From: Burkholderia sp. BCC0506 | Lineage (GTDB): Bacteria; Pseudomonadota; Gammaproteobacteria; Burkholderiales; Burkholderiaceae | Assembly: GCF_902833145.1 (NCBI RefSeq) | Contig: NZ_CADFEN010000009.1 | Span: 62,001-126,000, forward strand | Direction: 5' to 3' | DNA: 64,000 nucleotides | Part shown: positions 46,892 to 57,364 of the stretch, in pieces | Position numbering within the stretch: the first letter of the stretch is position 1 | Layout: each line of letters starts with the position of its first letter | Notes under the pieces: generated by a model | What the model was told of the DNA's origin: nothing | What the model saw: the letters and a program-made list of their open reading frames with translations, nothing else | The model's database searches: none | Program-made: the position numbers and the translations under genes

Positions 46892-47029
46892 ATGAGGGCG
46901 CGATGGGGGTGGAGCGTACTGCTCGCGGCGTTGCTGGGCGTGTCGGCGGCCGCGCATGCGTGCGATTCGTATGCGCCGGGCGGCGGCCAGTCCGGTGGCG
47001 ACGCCACGCAAGGCAAGCGCGGTTACTGA
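46892..47029 (+). CDS. Tiny secreted peptide (45 aa)
   Basis: ATG at 46892 has a GGAGGG site six bases upstream and opens a clear signal peptide (RARWGWSVLLAALLGVSAAA) ending near AHA-C. The mature part would be about 21 residues, CDSYAPGGGQSGGDATQGKRGY, Gly-rich with one Cys. The Cys context AHAC is a poor lipobox, so simple secretion is as likely as lipidation. It is followed by a strong terminator. No family recognised. Confidence 0.6.
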   Translation: MRARWGWSVLLAALLGVSAAAHACDSYAPGGGQSGGDATQGKRGY

Positions 47030-47039
47030 GCCGGACGCA

Positions 47040-47067
47040 GGGCATGATCGGTCATGCCCTTTTTTTG
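47040..47067 (+). terminator. Terminator after the tiny secreted peptide
   Basis: Stem GGGCATGA / TCATGCCC with a TCGG loop and seven T. It starts 11 bases after the stop codon, supporting the small ORF (and perhaps cobQ) as the end of a transcript. Confidence 0.92.
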
Positions 47068-47177
47068 ATCCAATTCGTTCCTGAATGGAATCAATTTAAG
47101 CGGATTGGCATGTTTATCGGGCGATTCGATTCGAATAGAGTGCGATCCATTCCCATCCACTCACGAAGGAATCCGCC

Positions 47178-47591
47178 ATGAACACCAATCGCCTGAACGA
47201 TTTCGCCGCGACGCTGCTGCGCGTCGCCCTCGGCGTGCTGTATCTCGCCCACGTCGCGCAGAAGGTATTCGTCTTCACGCTGCCCGGCACCGCGCAGTTC
47301 TTCGCGTCGCTCGGCCTGCCCGGCTGGCTCGCGTACCTGACCACGTTCGTCGAACTGGCGGGCGGCCTCGCGCTCATCGTGGGGTTGCGCGTGCGCATCG
47401 CCGCGCTGGTGCTGCTGCCGTTCATGCTCGGCGCGGTCGCCGCGCATCTGCCGAACGGCTGGAGCTTCGCGTCGCCGAACGGCGGCTGGGAATATCCGGC
47501 GTTCTGGGCCGTCACGCTGGCCGTGCAGGCCCTGCTGGGCGGCGGCGCGTTCGCGATCGGCGCGCAGGAGGCCGCGGTCCAGCGCGCGTGA
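47178..47591 (+). CDS. DoxX-family membrane protein
   Basis: 137-aa protein with four predicted transmembrane helices. The DoxX motif is LLRVALGVLYLAHVAQKVFVFTLPGTAQFFASLGLPGWLAYLTTFVELAGG. Members include thiosulfate:quinone oxidoreductase subunits and redox-stress membrane proteins, but most are uncharacterised. The upstream 110 bases are unusually AT-rich and contain repeated ATTCGAT/ATTCGAA elements that may be regulatory. Confidence 0.85.
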   Translation: MNTNRLNDFAATLLRVALGVLYLAHVAQKVFVFTLPGTAQFFASLGLPGWLAYLTTFVELAGGLALIVGLRVRIAALVLLPFMLGAVAAHLPNGWSFASPNGGWEYPAFWAVTLAVQALLGGGAFAIGAQEAAVQRA

Positions 47592-47738
47592 CGCGAAGGA
47601 AAGCGGACGAAAGCGGTACGCCGTTCGGCGCGACCGGTTCCGGTGACACCCCGTTTGCCGATATCATCGCTCCCTGTATCCGCAATCGAGCGGCGCCTGC
47701 CATGCGGCCGGCGCCGCGTGGCTTTTTCGGGGGAATTC

Positions 47739-48389
47739 ATGACGGTCATCGTGGTGGCGAATCCGAAGGGCGGCGTGGGCAAGAGCACGCTGTCCACCAA
47801 TCTAGCCGGCTATTTCGCGGCGCAGGGCGCGTGGGTCGCGCTGGCCGACCTGGACCGGCAGCAGTCCGCGCATGCATGGCTCGACCTGCGGCCGGCCGGC
47901 TTGCCGGCGATCGAGGCGTGGGATCTCGATCCGGAGGCGCCGTCGAAGCCGCCGCGCGGGCTGGAATATGCCGTGATCGATACACCGGCCGGCCTGCACG
48001 GCACGCGGCTGAACGTCGCGCTGCAACTGGCCGACAAGGTGATCGTGCCGCTGCAGCCGTCGATGTTCGATATTCTCGCGACCCAGCAATTTCTGGAGCG
48101 CCTCGCCAGCGAGAAGGCGGTGCGCAAGGGCAGCGTCGAGGTCGGGATCGTCGGGATGCGGGTCGACGCGCGCACGCGCTCGTCCGACCAGTTGCACCGG
48201 TTCGTCGAAGGGCTCGGCCTGCCGGTGCTCGGCTACGTGCGCGACACGCAGAACTACGTGCAGATCGCCGCGCACGGCCTGACGCTGTGGGACGTCGCGA
48301 AGAGCCGTGTCGAGAAGGATCTCGAGCAGTGGCGGCCGATCGTCGAATGGGCCGAGCGCCGCGGGCCGAAGGCCGCGAAGGCTTCCTGA
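47739..48389 (+). CDS. Orphan ParA-family ATPase
   Basis: 216-aa ParA/MinD-type ATPase without the N-terminal DNA-binding extension. The deviant Walker A NPKGGVGKST opens the protein; ADLDRQQSAHAWLDLR and VIDTPAGLHG (Walker B) follow. The start at 47739 is set by the motif position. There is no parB or parS nearby, so it probably positions another cargo or is a regulatory orphan. It ends convergent to panD. Confidence 0.9.
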   Translation: MTVIVVANPKGGVGKSTLSTNLAGYFAAQGAWVALADLDRQQSAHAWLDLRPAGLPAIEAWDLDPEAPSKPPRGLEYAVIDTPAGLHGTRLNVALQLADKVIVPLQPSMFDILATQQFLERLASEKAVRKGSVEVGIVGMRVDARTRSSDQLHRFVEGLGLPVLGYVRDTQNYVQIAAHGLTLWDVAKSRVEKDLEQWRPIVEWAERRGPKAAKAS

Positions 48390-48429
48390 GCGCTCGGCCG
48401 TCCGGCTGGCGCGATCCCTGTGACCCAAT

Positions 48430-48471
48430 GAAAAAGGGCTGGATCCCGTGACGTACGGGTATCCGGCCCTT
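48430..48471 (-). terminator. Terminator of panD
   Basis: Long stem AAGGGCCGGATACCCGT / ACGGGATCCAGCCCTT with one or two mismatches, followed on the minus strand by TTTTTCATTGG. It is probably also used by the convergent parA transcript. Confidence 0.85.
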
Positions 48472-48528
48472 CGACGCAAGCCGCATCGCAGCATCCGCAT
48501 GCCGCGGCACGCGGGCGTGCCGGTCAGC

Positions 48529-48915
48529 TTACGTCCAGTTCTGCGCCGGCACGTGATCGCGGTGGCCCTTGATCTTGTTGCCTTCGTCGATGAACACGAG
48601 CTTCGGCTTCCAGCCGGCCTGCAGTTCGGCTTCGTCGACCATCGCGAACGCCGCGATGATCACGAGGTCGCCGAGCTGCGCGCGGCGCGCGGCCGAGCCG
48701 TTCAGCGAGATCATCCCGCTGCCGCGCTCGCCCTTGATCGCGTACGTCGAGAAGCGCTCGCCGTTGTTGATGTTCCAGATGTCGATCCGTTCGTTCTCGA
48801 TGAGGCCCGCCGCTTCGAGCAGGTCTTCGTCGATCGCGCACGAACCTTCGTAGTGCAGTTCGCAGTGCGTGACCGCCGCGCGGTGGATCTTCGATTTGAG
48901 CATGTGGCGCTGCAT
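48529..48915 (-). CDS. panD: Aspartate 1-decarboxylase PanD (pyruvoyl enzyme)
   Basis: 128-aa proenzyme that self-cleaves between Gly24 and Ser25 (YEGSCAID) to create a pyruvoyl group and makes beta-alanine. [21 protein letters not shown] is diagnostic; the start MQRH at 48915 gives the usual length. It precedes no pan gene on its own strand except panC upstream, with a 44-base gap. Confidence 0.96.
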   Translation of the reverse strand: MQRHMLKSKIHRAAVTHCELHYEGSCAIDEDLLEAAGLIENERIDIWNINNGERFSTYAIKGERGSGMISLNGSAARRAQLGDLVIIAAFAMVDEAELQAGWKPKLVFIDEGNKIKGHRDHVPAQNWT

Positions 48916-48959
48916 GGTGTCTCCGTGATGCGTCGTGAGAGGCGCGGGCGGGCCGCCCG

Positions 48960-50060
<1,101 letters not shown>

Positions 50061-50933
50061 TTACGCGGGCAGGTACGCGAGGCGTACGTAGATCGGCGCG
50101 AACGGCTCGGCCTGCGTGATCTCGAGCAGCGATTCGCGCGCGAGTTCGAGCATCGCGATGAAATTCACGACGACGACCGGCACGCCGCGCGACGTGTCGA
50201 ACAGCTCGGCGAACTCCATGAAGCGCGCGTTCTGCAGCCGGCGCAGGATCAGGCTCATGTGCTCGCGCACCGACAGCTCCTCGCGGGAGATCTTGTGATG
50301 CTGGACGAGCTTCGCGCGCTTGAGCACGTCGGCCCAGGCGGCGCGCAGGTCGTCCGAATTCACGTCGGGAAAGCGCGGCGTGACGCTTTGCTCGATGTAC
50401 ACCTCGGCGCGCAGGAAATCGCGCCCGAGCTGCGGCAACTGGTCGAGCCGCTGCGCGGCGAGCTTCATCTGTTCGTACTCGAGCAGCCGGCGCACGAGTT
50501 CGGCGCGCGGATCCTCGGCTTCCTCGCCGGTGTCGGCCTTCTTGACCGGCAGCAGCATCCGCGACTTGATCTCGATCAGCATCGCGGCCATCAGCAGGTA
50601 CTCGGCCGCCAGCTCGAGGTTCGACGCGCGGATCTGGTCGACGTAGCCCAGATATTGCGCGGTGACCTGCGCCATCGGGATGTCGAGCACGTTGAAGTTC
50701 TGCTTGCGGATCAGGTACAGCAGCAGGTCGAGCGGGCCTTCGAACGTCTCGAGGAACACCTCGAGCGCGTCGGGCGGGATGTAGAGATCCTGCGGAAGCT
50801 TGAAGAGCGGCTCGCCGTACAGGCGAGCGAACGCCGCGACACCGTCGACCGTGTCGGGCGTCGAATCGGCGCCCGCGGGCGCGGCGATCGCGTCGTCCTG
50901 CCGGGCGGCGCTGGCCTCGTCGGCGGCGCTCAC
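50061..50933 (-). CDS. scpA: Segregation and condensation protein ScpA
   Basis: 290-aa kleisin that bridges SMC heads. The N-terminal signature FEGPLDLLLYLIRKQNFNVLDIPMAQVTAQYL and the segment MAAMLIEIKSRMLLP are diagnostic; the C-terminal winged helix is also visible. The first 30 residues are acidic/Ala-rich and variable. No scpB or smc lies in the window. Four bases separate it from the DUF3460 gene. Confidence 0.93.
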   Translation of the reverse strand: MSAADEASAARQDDAIAAPAGADSTPDTVDGVAAFARLYGEPLFKLPQDLYIPPDALEVFLETFEGPLDLLLYLIRKQNFNVLDIPMAQVTAQYLGYVDQIRASNLELAAEYLLMAAMLIEIKSRMLLPVKKADTGEEAEDPRAELVRRLLEYEQMKLAAQRLDQLPQLGRDFLRAEVYIEQSVTPRFPDVNSDDLRAAWADVLKRAKLVQHHKISREELSVREHMSLILRRLQNARFMEFAELFDTSRGVPVVVVNFIAMLELARESLLEITQAEPFAPIYVRLAYLPA

Positions 50934-50937
50934 GTCG

Positions 50938-51126
50938 TCAGAAGTTCTGGTAGTAGACGTACGGCGTCTGCTTCACGCGCGATTCCTGCTGCTCGGCGCG
51001 CTCTTCGAGATCGATCGGTTGCTTGTCCCACAGCAGGGAACGGCCCTTGCGCTGCTCTTCCTCGAGCGTCGGCTTCTGCTGCTTGAGCTGGTTCAGGAAC
51101 TGCGTGACGTCGGACTGGTACGGCAT
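50938..51126 (-). CDS. DUF3460 family small protein
   Basis: 62-aa soluble protein: MPYQSDVTQFLNQLKQQKP, a highly charged helical middle (LEEEQRKGRSLLWDKQPIDLEERAEQQ) and a terminal YVYYQNF. It matches the DUF3460 pattern of Burkholderiales. It is transcribed just before scpA and likely co-expressed. No function is known. Confidence 0.85.
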   Translation of the reverse strand: MPYQSDVTQFLNQLKQQKPTLEEEQRKGRSLLWDKQPIDLEERAEQQESRVKQTPYVYYQNF

Positions 51127-51374
51127 GGCTGGATCTTCCGTTTCGGGCGGCGCACGACGCGCCGGATTCTCGATGGCGGGATTTTACCGCATCGCGGGGA
51201 ACAGCCGGCGCCAATCGCGCGTCGAATCCGCGGGCCGGCGCCGGCGGGCATCGTACGGGCGGCCCTGCGGGGCCTGGCACTCTTTCACAATCGTTTGGCT
51301 GTGGCGCTCGCACCCTGTGGTCAAATACAGGGTTTTCCACGAAACCGTAACCATTCCTGACGGCGAGGTCATAG

Positions 51375-53189
51375 TTGGCGGGGCAGTCGAACCAGCAAGC
51401 ACACACGGCGCATGACGCGCTCCCGCGCGCGGCACGCACGCGCGCCGCCGCCGCGGCCCGCGTCGCACGGGCGGCCCTCGCGGGTTGCCTCGCCGCGTGC
51501 TTCGCGCTGCCGGCCCACGCGAAGTACGACGTCGACATCGACGCGCCGCGCTCGATCCGCAAGCTCCTCAAGACCCATCTCGATATTGCCCGCTTCGCGA
51601 AACGCGACGACATCAGCGACGACCAGTTCGACTTCCTCGTGACCGCCACGCCGCAGCAGGTGCGCGACCTGGCCGCGACGGCCGGCTACTTCTCGCCGGT
51701 CGTGCGCACCGACGTGCGCACCCGCGACGGCAAGCGCGACGTGCGCATCGCGGTCGATCCGGGCAAGCAGACCATCGTGTCGACGGTCGACCTGACGTTC
51801 AAGGGGCCCGTCGAAACCGAGGATCCGAAGCAGGAAACCGCGACCCGTTTCGCGTTCTCGATGAAGCCGGGCGACCCGTTCACGCAGTCCGACTGGGACG
51901 ACGCGAAGAGCGCCGCGTTGCGGCAACTGCAGTCGCGCCGCTATCTCGGTGCGAAGATCGCGTCGTCCGAGGCGCGCATCGATCCGCGCACGCAGCGCGC
52001 GACGCTCGCGGTCGCGTTCGACAGCGGCCCGACGTTTACGATCGGCAAGGTGGATGTCGACGGCGTGCGCCGTTATCCGGAAAAGATCGTGACGAACGTC
52101 AATCCGTTGTCGGAAGGCGAGATCTACGACGTGCAGCGGATCGCCGAATTGCAGCGGCAGTTGCAGAACACGCCGTACTACGCGAGCGTCGCGATCGACG
52201 TCGGCGACGATACGTCGAAGCCCGAGCGCACGCCCGTGCACGTGAAGGTCAGCGAGTTCCCGTACAACAACATCCGCGGCGGCGTCGGCTTCGCGACCGA
52301 TACCGGCCCGCACGTACAGGGTTCCTATACGTATCTCGACACGTTCGGCGCCGCGTGGCCGCTCACCGTGTCGGGCCGGCTCGACCAGATCCAGCAGTAC
52401 GGGCAGGTCCAGCTGTCGATGCCGCCGGGCGAGAAGGGCTGGACCAACAGCGTGCTCGCGTCGTACACGAACACCAACGTGTCGGACACGCGCATCTACA
52501 GCGCGCGGGTCGGCGTGCAGCGCACGCGCACCGGGCAGTTCATCGACTATGCGTATTCGCTGATGTACTACCAGGACCGGCTCGACCAGAACGGCGCGGG
52601 GCCGACCACGAGCCGCGCGCTCGTGCCGCAGTGGGCGTGGACCCGCCGCAACGTCGACGATCCGCTGTTCCCGCGCTCGGGCAACCTGATTCACGCGGAG
52701 GCCGGCTTCGCGGTCAAACACGTGCTGGCTGACGAAACCTTCATCCGCGGCTACGCGCGCGGGCAGCAGTATCTGCCGATCGGCAAGCGCGACCTGTTCG
52801 TGTTCCGCGCGGAGCTCGGCGGCGTGTTTACGAGTGGCAGCTCGACCGGCGTGCCGGCGTCGCTGCTGTTCCGCGCGGGCGGGTCGAACTCGGTGCGCGG
52901 CTATGGTTACCAGAGCATCGGCAACAGCGTCGACGGCTCCGTTCTGCCGACCAAGTACCTGGTGACCGGCACGGCCGAATACCAGCACTGGTTCAACCGC
53001 GACTGGGGCGCCGCGACGTTCTTCGACATCGGCACCGCGACCGATGCGTGGGGCGAGCGTGTGTTTTACCCGGGCGTGGGCGTCGGTGCGCGCTGGCGCA
53101 GCCCGGTCGGCCCGATCAACGTCGACGTCGCGTACGGCTTGCGCAACCACAGCGTGCGGCCGTATTTGACGCTCGGCATCGCTTTCTGA
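51375..53189 (+). CDS. tamA: Outer-membrane translocation and assembly module protein TamA
   Basis: 604-aa Omp85-family barrel protein. An in-frame TAG ends at 51374, so the TTG at 51375 is the earliest start; a GAGG sits about eight bases upstream. The signal peptide ends ...CFALPAHA. Three POTRA domains precede a 16-strand barrel with the motif LLFRAGGSNSVRGYGYQSIG, and the last strand ends in Phe (YLTLGIAF). It works with TamB, encoded 40 bases downstream. Confidence 0.93.
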   Translation: MAGQSNQQAHTAHDALPRAARTRAAAAARVARAALAGCLAACFALPAHAKYDVDIDAPRSIRKLLKTHLDIARFAKRDDISDDQFDFLVTATPQQVRDLAATAGYFSPVVRTDVRTRDGKRDVRIAVDPGKQTIVSTVDLTFKGPVETEDPKQETATRFAFSMKPGDPFTQSDWDDAKSAALRQLQSRRYLGAKIASSEARIDPRTQRATLAVAFDSGPTFTIGKVDVDGVRRYPEKIVTNVNPLSEGEIYDVQRIAELQRQLQNTPYYASVAIDVGDDTSKPERTPVHVKVSEFPYNNIRGGVGFATDTGPHVQGSYTYLDTFGAAWPLTVSGRLDQIQQYGQVQLSMPPGEKGWTNSVLASYTNTNVSDTRIYSARVGVQRTRTGQFIDYAYSLMYYQDRLDQNGAGPTTSRALVPQWAWTRRNVDDPLFPRSGNLIHAEAGFAVKHVLADETFIRGYARGQQYLPIGKRDLFVFRAELGGVFTSGSSTGVPASLLFRAGGSNSVRGYGYQSIGNSVDGSVLPTKYLVTGTAEYQHWFNRDWGAATFFDIGTATDAWGERVFYPGVGVGARWRSPVGPINVDVAYGLRNHSVRPYLTLGIAF

Positions 53190-53229
53190 ACCTGCCGCCC
53201 TATTGACGACGACCCGCACGACGACACGC

Positions 53230-56200
53230 ATGACGAAGGACCCGAACGACACGCCGCCGCCTCACGATCCGGATTCGCCCGACGGCGCGCCCGACACGCC
53301 GCCGCGCGCGCCGCGCCGCGGCCGTGCGTGGCGTGTCGTCGCGTGGACGCTTGCGACGGTCGTGCTGCTCGTCGTGCTGGCAGTGGGGCTCGTGGCAGGC
53401 GCGGTGACGACCGAGCGCGGAACGCGGCTCGCGTGGCAGGTGGCCGGCAAGATGCTCGGCACGCGGCTCGCGGGCACGCTCGAAGGCGGCTCGCTCGCGA
53501 CCGGCGTGCGCTTGCGCGGGTTCGCGTGGACGAGCCCCGACGGCACCGGCACCGAGGTCCGCATCGACCGGCTCGACGGCCGCTGGGCACTGACGCGCGC
53601 GCCGTGGCGGCTGTCGATCGCCTATCTGCGCGCCGGCACGATCGACGTGCGGATCGCGCCGGGGCCGTCGACGCCGAGCACGACGCCGCAGGACCTGAGC
53701 CTGCCGCTGCAGGTGCGGATCGACGACCTGCGCGTCGATCGCCTCGCCATTCACGAAGGCGGGTCGACCACGCAACTCGACCATCTCGCGCTGAACGGCC
53801 GCAGCGACGGCCGCCACCATGAACTCGTGCTGAACGGCGTCGATACGCCGTACGGCGCGCTGACCGCACGCGCGAAGCTCGACGGCGTGAAGCCGTTCGC
53901 GCTGACGGGCGAAGCGACCTACGCCGGCAAGCTGTCCGACGAGCCGGTCGATGCGCGGGCCCGTGTGTCGGGCTCGCTCGAAGCGCTCGTCGCCGAGGTC
54001 GACGCGAGCGGGATGAAACTGAACGGGCGCGCGCACGTCGAGGCCGCGCCGTTCGGCACGGTGCCGCTCACGCGCGCATCGCTCGCGTTCGACCACGTGA
54101 ACCCGCAGGCGCTGTCGCCCGGCGCGCCCGCGGCCGATCTCGCGGTGCGCGCCGAACTCGCGCCGGTGAGCGCACCGGCCGGCTCGACGCCCGCGCAGGG
54201 GTTCGCGGTGACGGGCCCGGTGTCGATCGTCAACGCGAAGCCGGGCACGCTCGGCGACCATCTGCTGCCGTTGATCGACGCGCATGCGACCGTGCATCTC
54301 GACGCGCACGCGCAGCGGATCGACGGCCTCGCGCTGAAGCTGATCCGCGACGGCAGCGTGACGGGCGGCGGCACGCTCGCGGGCGGCAAGGGCCGGTTCG
54401 ATCTGAAGGTCGCGAACCTCGACCTGAACGCGTTCGTCGCCGAGCTGCGGCCGATGCGCCTCGGCGGCCCGCTCGGCGTGACGCTCGCGGGCGACGTGAC
54501 GACCGTCGATTTCAACCTGAACGATCCGAAGCTCGCGCTCGGCGCGCGCGCCAAGGTTGCGCTGACGCGGCAGCAGACCGTGCTGACCGATACGCGCGTG
54601 ACTGCGGCCAAGGGGCGCATCGACCTGACGGGCGTGTTCCGCCACGACGCGCAATCGAGCTACGACGCGAAGGCGACGCTGACCGCGTTCGATCCGCTGC
54701 TGCTCGCCGCGACGAGCGCGCCGAAGGCGGGCGGCGGCAAGGCGCCGGCGAAGGCCGCCAAGGCGCCGGCCAAGCGCGGCGAGACGCGCGTATCGGGCAC
54801 GCTGACCGCCTCGGGCGCGTTCGCGCCGCAGGTATCGACGAAGGCGACCTTCAAGCTTGCCGACAGCCTGTACGACGGCGTGCCGCTGACCGGCGCCGGC
54901 GTCGTGCAGCTCGCCGGCTCGCGCATCCTGCCGAGCAACGCGAACCTGTCGATCGCCGGCAACCACGTCGACCTGCGCGGCAGCTTCGGCGCGCCCGGCG
55001 ACCGGCTGCGCTTCGTCGTCGACGCGCCGCAGCTCGACCGGCTCGGCTTCGGCGTCGAAGGGCTCGTGCAGGCGCAGGGCGACCTGACCGGCAGCTTCGC
55101 GCATCCGAACGTGACGGCCACCTACAAGGCCGAGCACGTCGTCGTCGGTGCGAACCGGATCGGCACCGCCCAGGGCCGCGCGGACATCCGCGACGGCGCG
55201 CACGGCGCCCTCGTGTTCACGGCGGATGCGGCCGACATCGCGCTCGGCTCGTTCAAGCTGAAATCGCTGCGCGCGAACCTCGACGGCACGCGCGCGAAGC
55301 ATACGCTCGACGCATCGGCGCTCGGGATGGCCGGCGGCCGCGTGATCGACCTGACGCTCGCGGCGAACGGCGGCGTGGTCGAGAACCGCGACGGCATGCG
55401 CTGGGACGGCACCGTCACGCGTCTCGCGAATCGCGGCACGCCGGCGCTCGCGCTGCAGGCGCCGCTTGCGATCTCGGCCGGCGCGGGTCGCGTGACGCTC
55501 GGCGCGACGCGGCTCACGCTCGAAGGTGCGGCGATCGACCTGAAATCGTTCGTGTTCGATCGCGGCCAGATGCGCTCGGCGGGCGCCGTGACCGGCGCGT
55601 CGGTCGCGCGTTTCCTCGAGGTGCGTCAGGCGCTGACCGGCCAGCGGCCGCCGGTGCGCACCGACGTCGTGCTCGATGCCGACTGGGATTTCTCGCTCGG
55701 CGCGAACGCGACGGGTTACGTGCAGGTGAAGCGCCGCGGCGGCGACGTGACGATCGAGAGCGGGCGCGGCATCGCGTCGCTCGGGCTGACCGATCTGTCC
55801 GCACGCGCGAGCTTCGCGCCCGGCAACCGGCTCAACGTGACGGCGCTCGCGAAGGCGAGCCGGGTCGGCACGCTCGATGCGAACGTCGCGGTGCCGTTCG
55901 CGCTGCGCGACGGCGTGTTCGGCATCGTCGACGACGGCCCGCTGTCGGGCCGCATCGACGCCGACATCCCCGCGCTGAAGACCACCGGCAACCTGTTCGG
56001 GCCGAGTTATCTCCTGGGCGGGCGTGCGGCGCTGAAGCTGACGGTCTCCGGCACGCCGGCGAAACCGAACCTGTCGGGCACGCTGACGGGCGACGAGCTG
56101 TCCGCGACGCTGATCGACCAGGGCGTGCAGTTGAAGGACGGCATCGTGCGCGTGAAGCTGTCGGACAACCTCGTCGAATTCCAGCAGGTCGAGTTTCACG

Positions 56201-57273
56201 GCGGCGACGGCACGCTGCGCGCGCTTGGCCGCGTGCGCCTCGACGGCGAGGCGCCCGACCTGACCGCGAGCATCGTTGCGGACAAGCTCGAACTATTCGC
56301 GGCGCCGGACCGCAAGCTGTCGCTGTCGGGCAAGGCCACCGTCGCGAACGACGGGCCGCGCGGCGCGCTGTCGATCGACGGCAAGTTCGCGGTCGACCGC
56401 GCGCTGTTCGACCTGCCCGAGCAATCGGCGCCGCACCTGTCTGACGACGTCGTGATCGTGCAGCCGGACGGCACGGTGCGCGGCGAGACGCCGACCGGTA
56501 CCGCGGCCGCGAAGCCGAAGCCGGTCGAGAACAAGCCGGCGCCGTCGCTCGCGCCGCGCGCGAACATCGACGTCGGCCTCGGCAACAACTTCCGCTTCAA
56601 GGGCCACGGCGCGGATCTCGGGCTGCGCGGCACGATCACCGTGATGAGCGCGCCGGGCGTGCCGCTGCGCGCGGTCGGCAACGTGCGCGTGACCGAAGGC
56701 TCGACGTATACGACGTTCGGACGCAAGCTTGCGATCGAGAACGGCTTCTTCACGTTCAACGGCCCGGTGTCGAACCCGGGCGTCAACATCCTCGCGATGC
56801 GGCGCAACCAGGAGGTCGAGGCCGGCGTGCAGGTGACGGGCACGATCCAGTCGCCGACGGTCAAGCTCGTGTCGGAGCCGAACGTCACGGACAACGAAAA
56901 GCTGTCGTGGCTGCTGTTCGGGCACGGCACCGACCAGGGCAACAACGTCGGCCAGCAGGGCGCGATGACGGCCGCGCTCGGGCTGCTCGGCAGCGTGACC
57001 GGCAAGCGCGTCGCGCAGACTTTCGGTCTCGACGAGGTGTCGGTCGGCCGCAGCGAAGTCGGCCTGACCGATCCGCAGGTCGTGCTGGTGTCGAAGGCGA
57101 TCAACGAGCGGTTCGTGCTCGGCTTCGAGCAGGGGCTGCAATCGGCGAGCAACGCGTTCAAGGCGACGATCAACCTGACGCGTTTCTGGTCGGTGTCCGC
57201 GTACGGCGGCACGTTCCAGGGCGTCGACCTGAACTACACGCGGCGTTTCGATCGCTGGTTCGGGCAGCGCTGA
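53230..57273 (+). CDS. tamB: Translocation and assembly module protein TamB (AsmA/DUF490 family)
   Basis: 1347-aa protein anchored by one N-terminal helix (about residues 35-60) with a long repetitive periplasmic beta-groove of the AsmA-like/bridge type, implicated in phospholipid transport and autotransporter assembly. The DUF490/TamB domain occupies the last 350 residues, with FFTFNGPVSNPGVNILAMRRNQEVEAGVQV and LSWLLFGHGTDQGN. ATG 53230 is preferred over an in-frame TTG at 53203. Linkers rich in Ala/Lys/Pro occur near residues 495-520 and 1095-1110. Confidence 0.95.
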   Translation: MTKDPNDTPPPHDPDSPDGAPDTPPRAPRRGRAWRVVAWTLATVVLLVVLAVGLVAGAVTTERGTRLAWQVAGKMLGTRLAGTLEGGSLATGVRLRGFAWTSPDGTGTEVRIDRLDGRWALTRAPWRLSIAYLRAGTIDVRIAPGPSTPSTTPQDLSLPLQVRIDDLRVDRLAIHEGGSTTQLDHLALNGRSDGRHHELVLNGVDTPYGALTARAKLDGVKPFALTGEATYAGKLSDEPVDARARVSGSLEALVAEVDASGMKLNGRAHVEAAPFGTVPLTRASLAFDHVNPQALSPGAPAADLAVRAELAPVSAPAGSTPAQGFAVTGPVSIVNAKPGTLGDHLLPLIDAHATVHLDAHAQRIDGLALKLIRDGSVTGGGTLAGGKGRFDLKVANLDLNAFVAELRPMRLGGPLGVTLAGDVTTVDFNLNDPKLALGARAKVALTRQQTVLTDTRVTAAKGRIDLTGVFRHDAQSSYDAKATLTAFDPLLLAATSAPKAGGGKAPAKAAKAPAKRGETRVSGTLTASGAFAPQVSTKATFKLADSLYDGVPLTGAGVVQLAGSRILPSNANLSIAGNHVDLRGSFGAPGDRLRFVVDAPQLDRLGFGVEGLVQAQGDLTGSFAHPNVTATYKAEHVVVGANRIGTAQGRADIRDGAHGALVFTADAADIALGSFKLKSLRANLDGTRAKHTLDASALGMAGGRVIDLTLAANGGVVENRDGMRWDGTVTRLANRGTPALALQAPLAISAGAGRVTLGATRLTLEGAAIDLKSFVFDRGQMRSAGAVTGASVARFLEVRQALTGQRPPVRTDVVLDADWDFSLGANATGYVQVKRRGGDVTIESGRGIASLGLTDLSARASFAPGNRLNVTALAKASRVGTLDANVAVPFALRDGVFGIVDDGPLSGRIDADIPALKTTGNLFGPSYLLGGRAALKLTVSGTPAKPNLSGTLTGDELSATLIDQGVQLKDGIVRVKLSDNLVEFQQVEFHGGDGTLRALGRVRLDGEAPDLTASIVADKLELFAAPDRKLSLSGKATVANDGPRGALSIDGKFAVDRALFDLPEQSAPHLSDDVVIVQPDGTVRGETPTGTAAAKPKPVENKPAPSLAPRANIDVGLGNNFRFKGHGADLGLRGTITVMSAPGVPLRAVGNVRVTEGSTYTTFGRKLAIENGFFTFNGPVSNPGVNILAMRRNQEVEAGVQVTGTIQSPTVKLVSEPNVTDNEKLSWLLFGHGTDQGNNVGQQGAMTAALGLLGSVTGKRVAQTFGLDEVSVGRSEVGLTDPQVVLVSKAINERFVLGFEQGLQSASNAFKATINLTRFWSVSAYGGTFQGVDLNYTRRFDRWFGQR

Positions 57274-57304
57274 CGGCGGGCGCGGCGTACCGGGCAGCGA
57301 TGAA

Positions 57305-57341
57305 AAAGCCCCGCACGATTCACACCGTGCGGGGCTTTTTT
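57305..57341. terminator. Bidirectional terminator between tamB and metG
   Basis: AAAGCCCCGCACG / CGTGCGGGGCTTT around an ATTCACAC loop, flanked by A- and T-runs; serves both convergent genes. Confidence 0.93.
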
Positions 57342-57364
57342 GCGCAAGCAGCTGCGGGTTCGGC

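Noticed and set aside
51297-51345. CCCTG / CAGGG hairpin with TTTT before tamA as a terminator
   Set aside because: Stem of only 5 bp with a 10-base loop; nothing on the plus strand upstream needs terminating.
53200-56199. Minus-strand open frame of 999 codons opposite tamB
   Set aside because: Shadow of the tamB frame; biased Arg/Ala composition and no domains.
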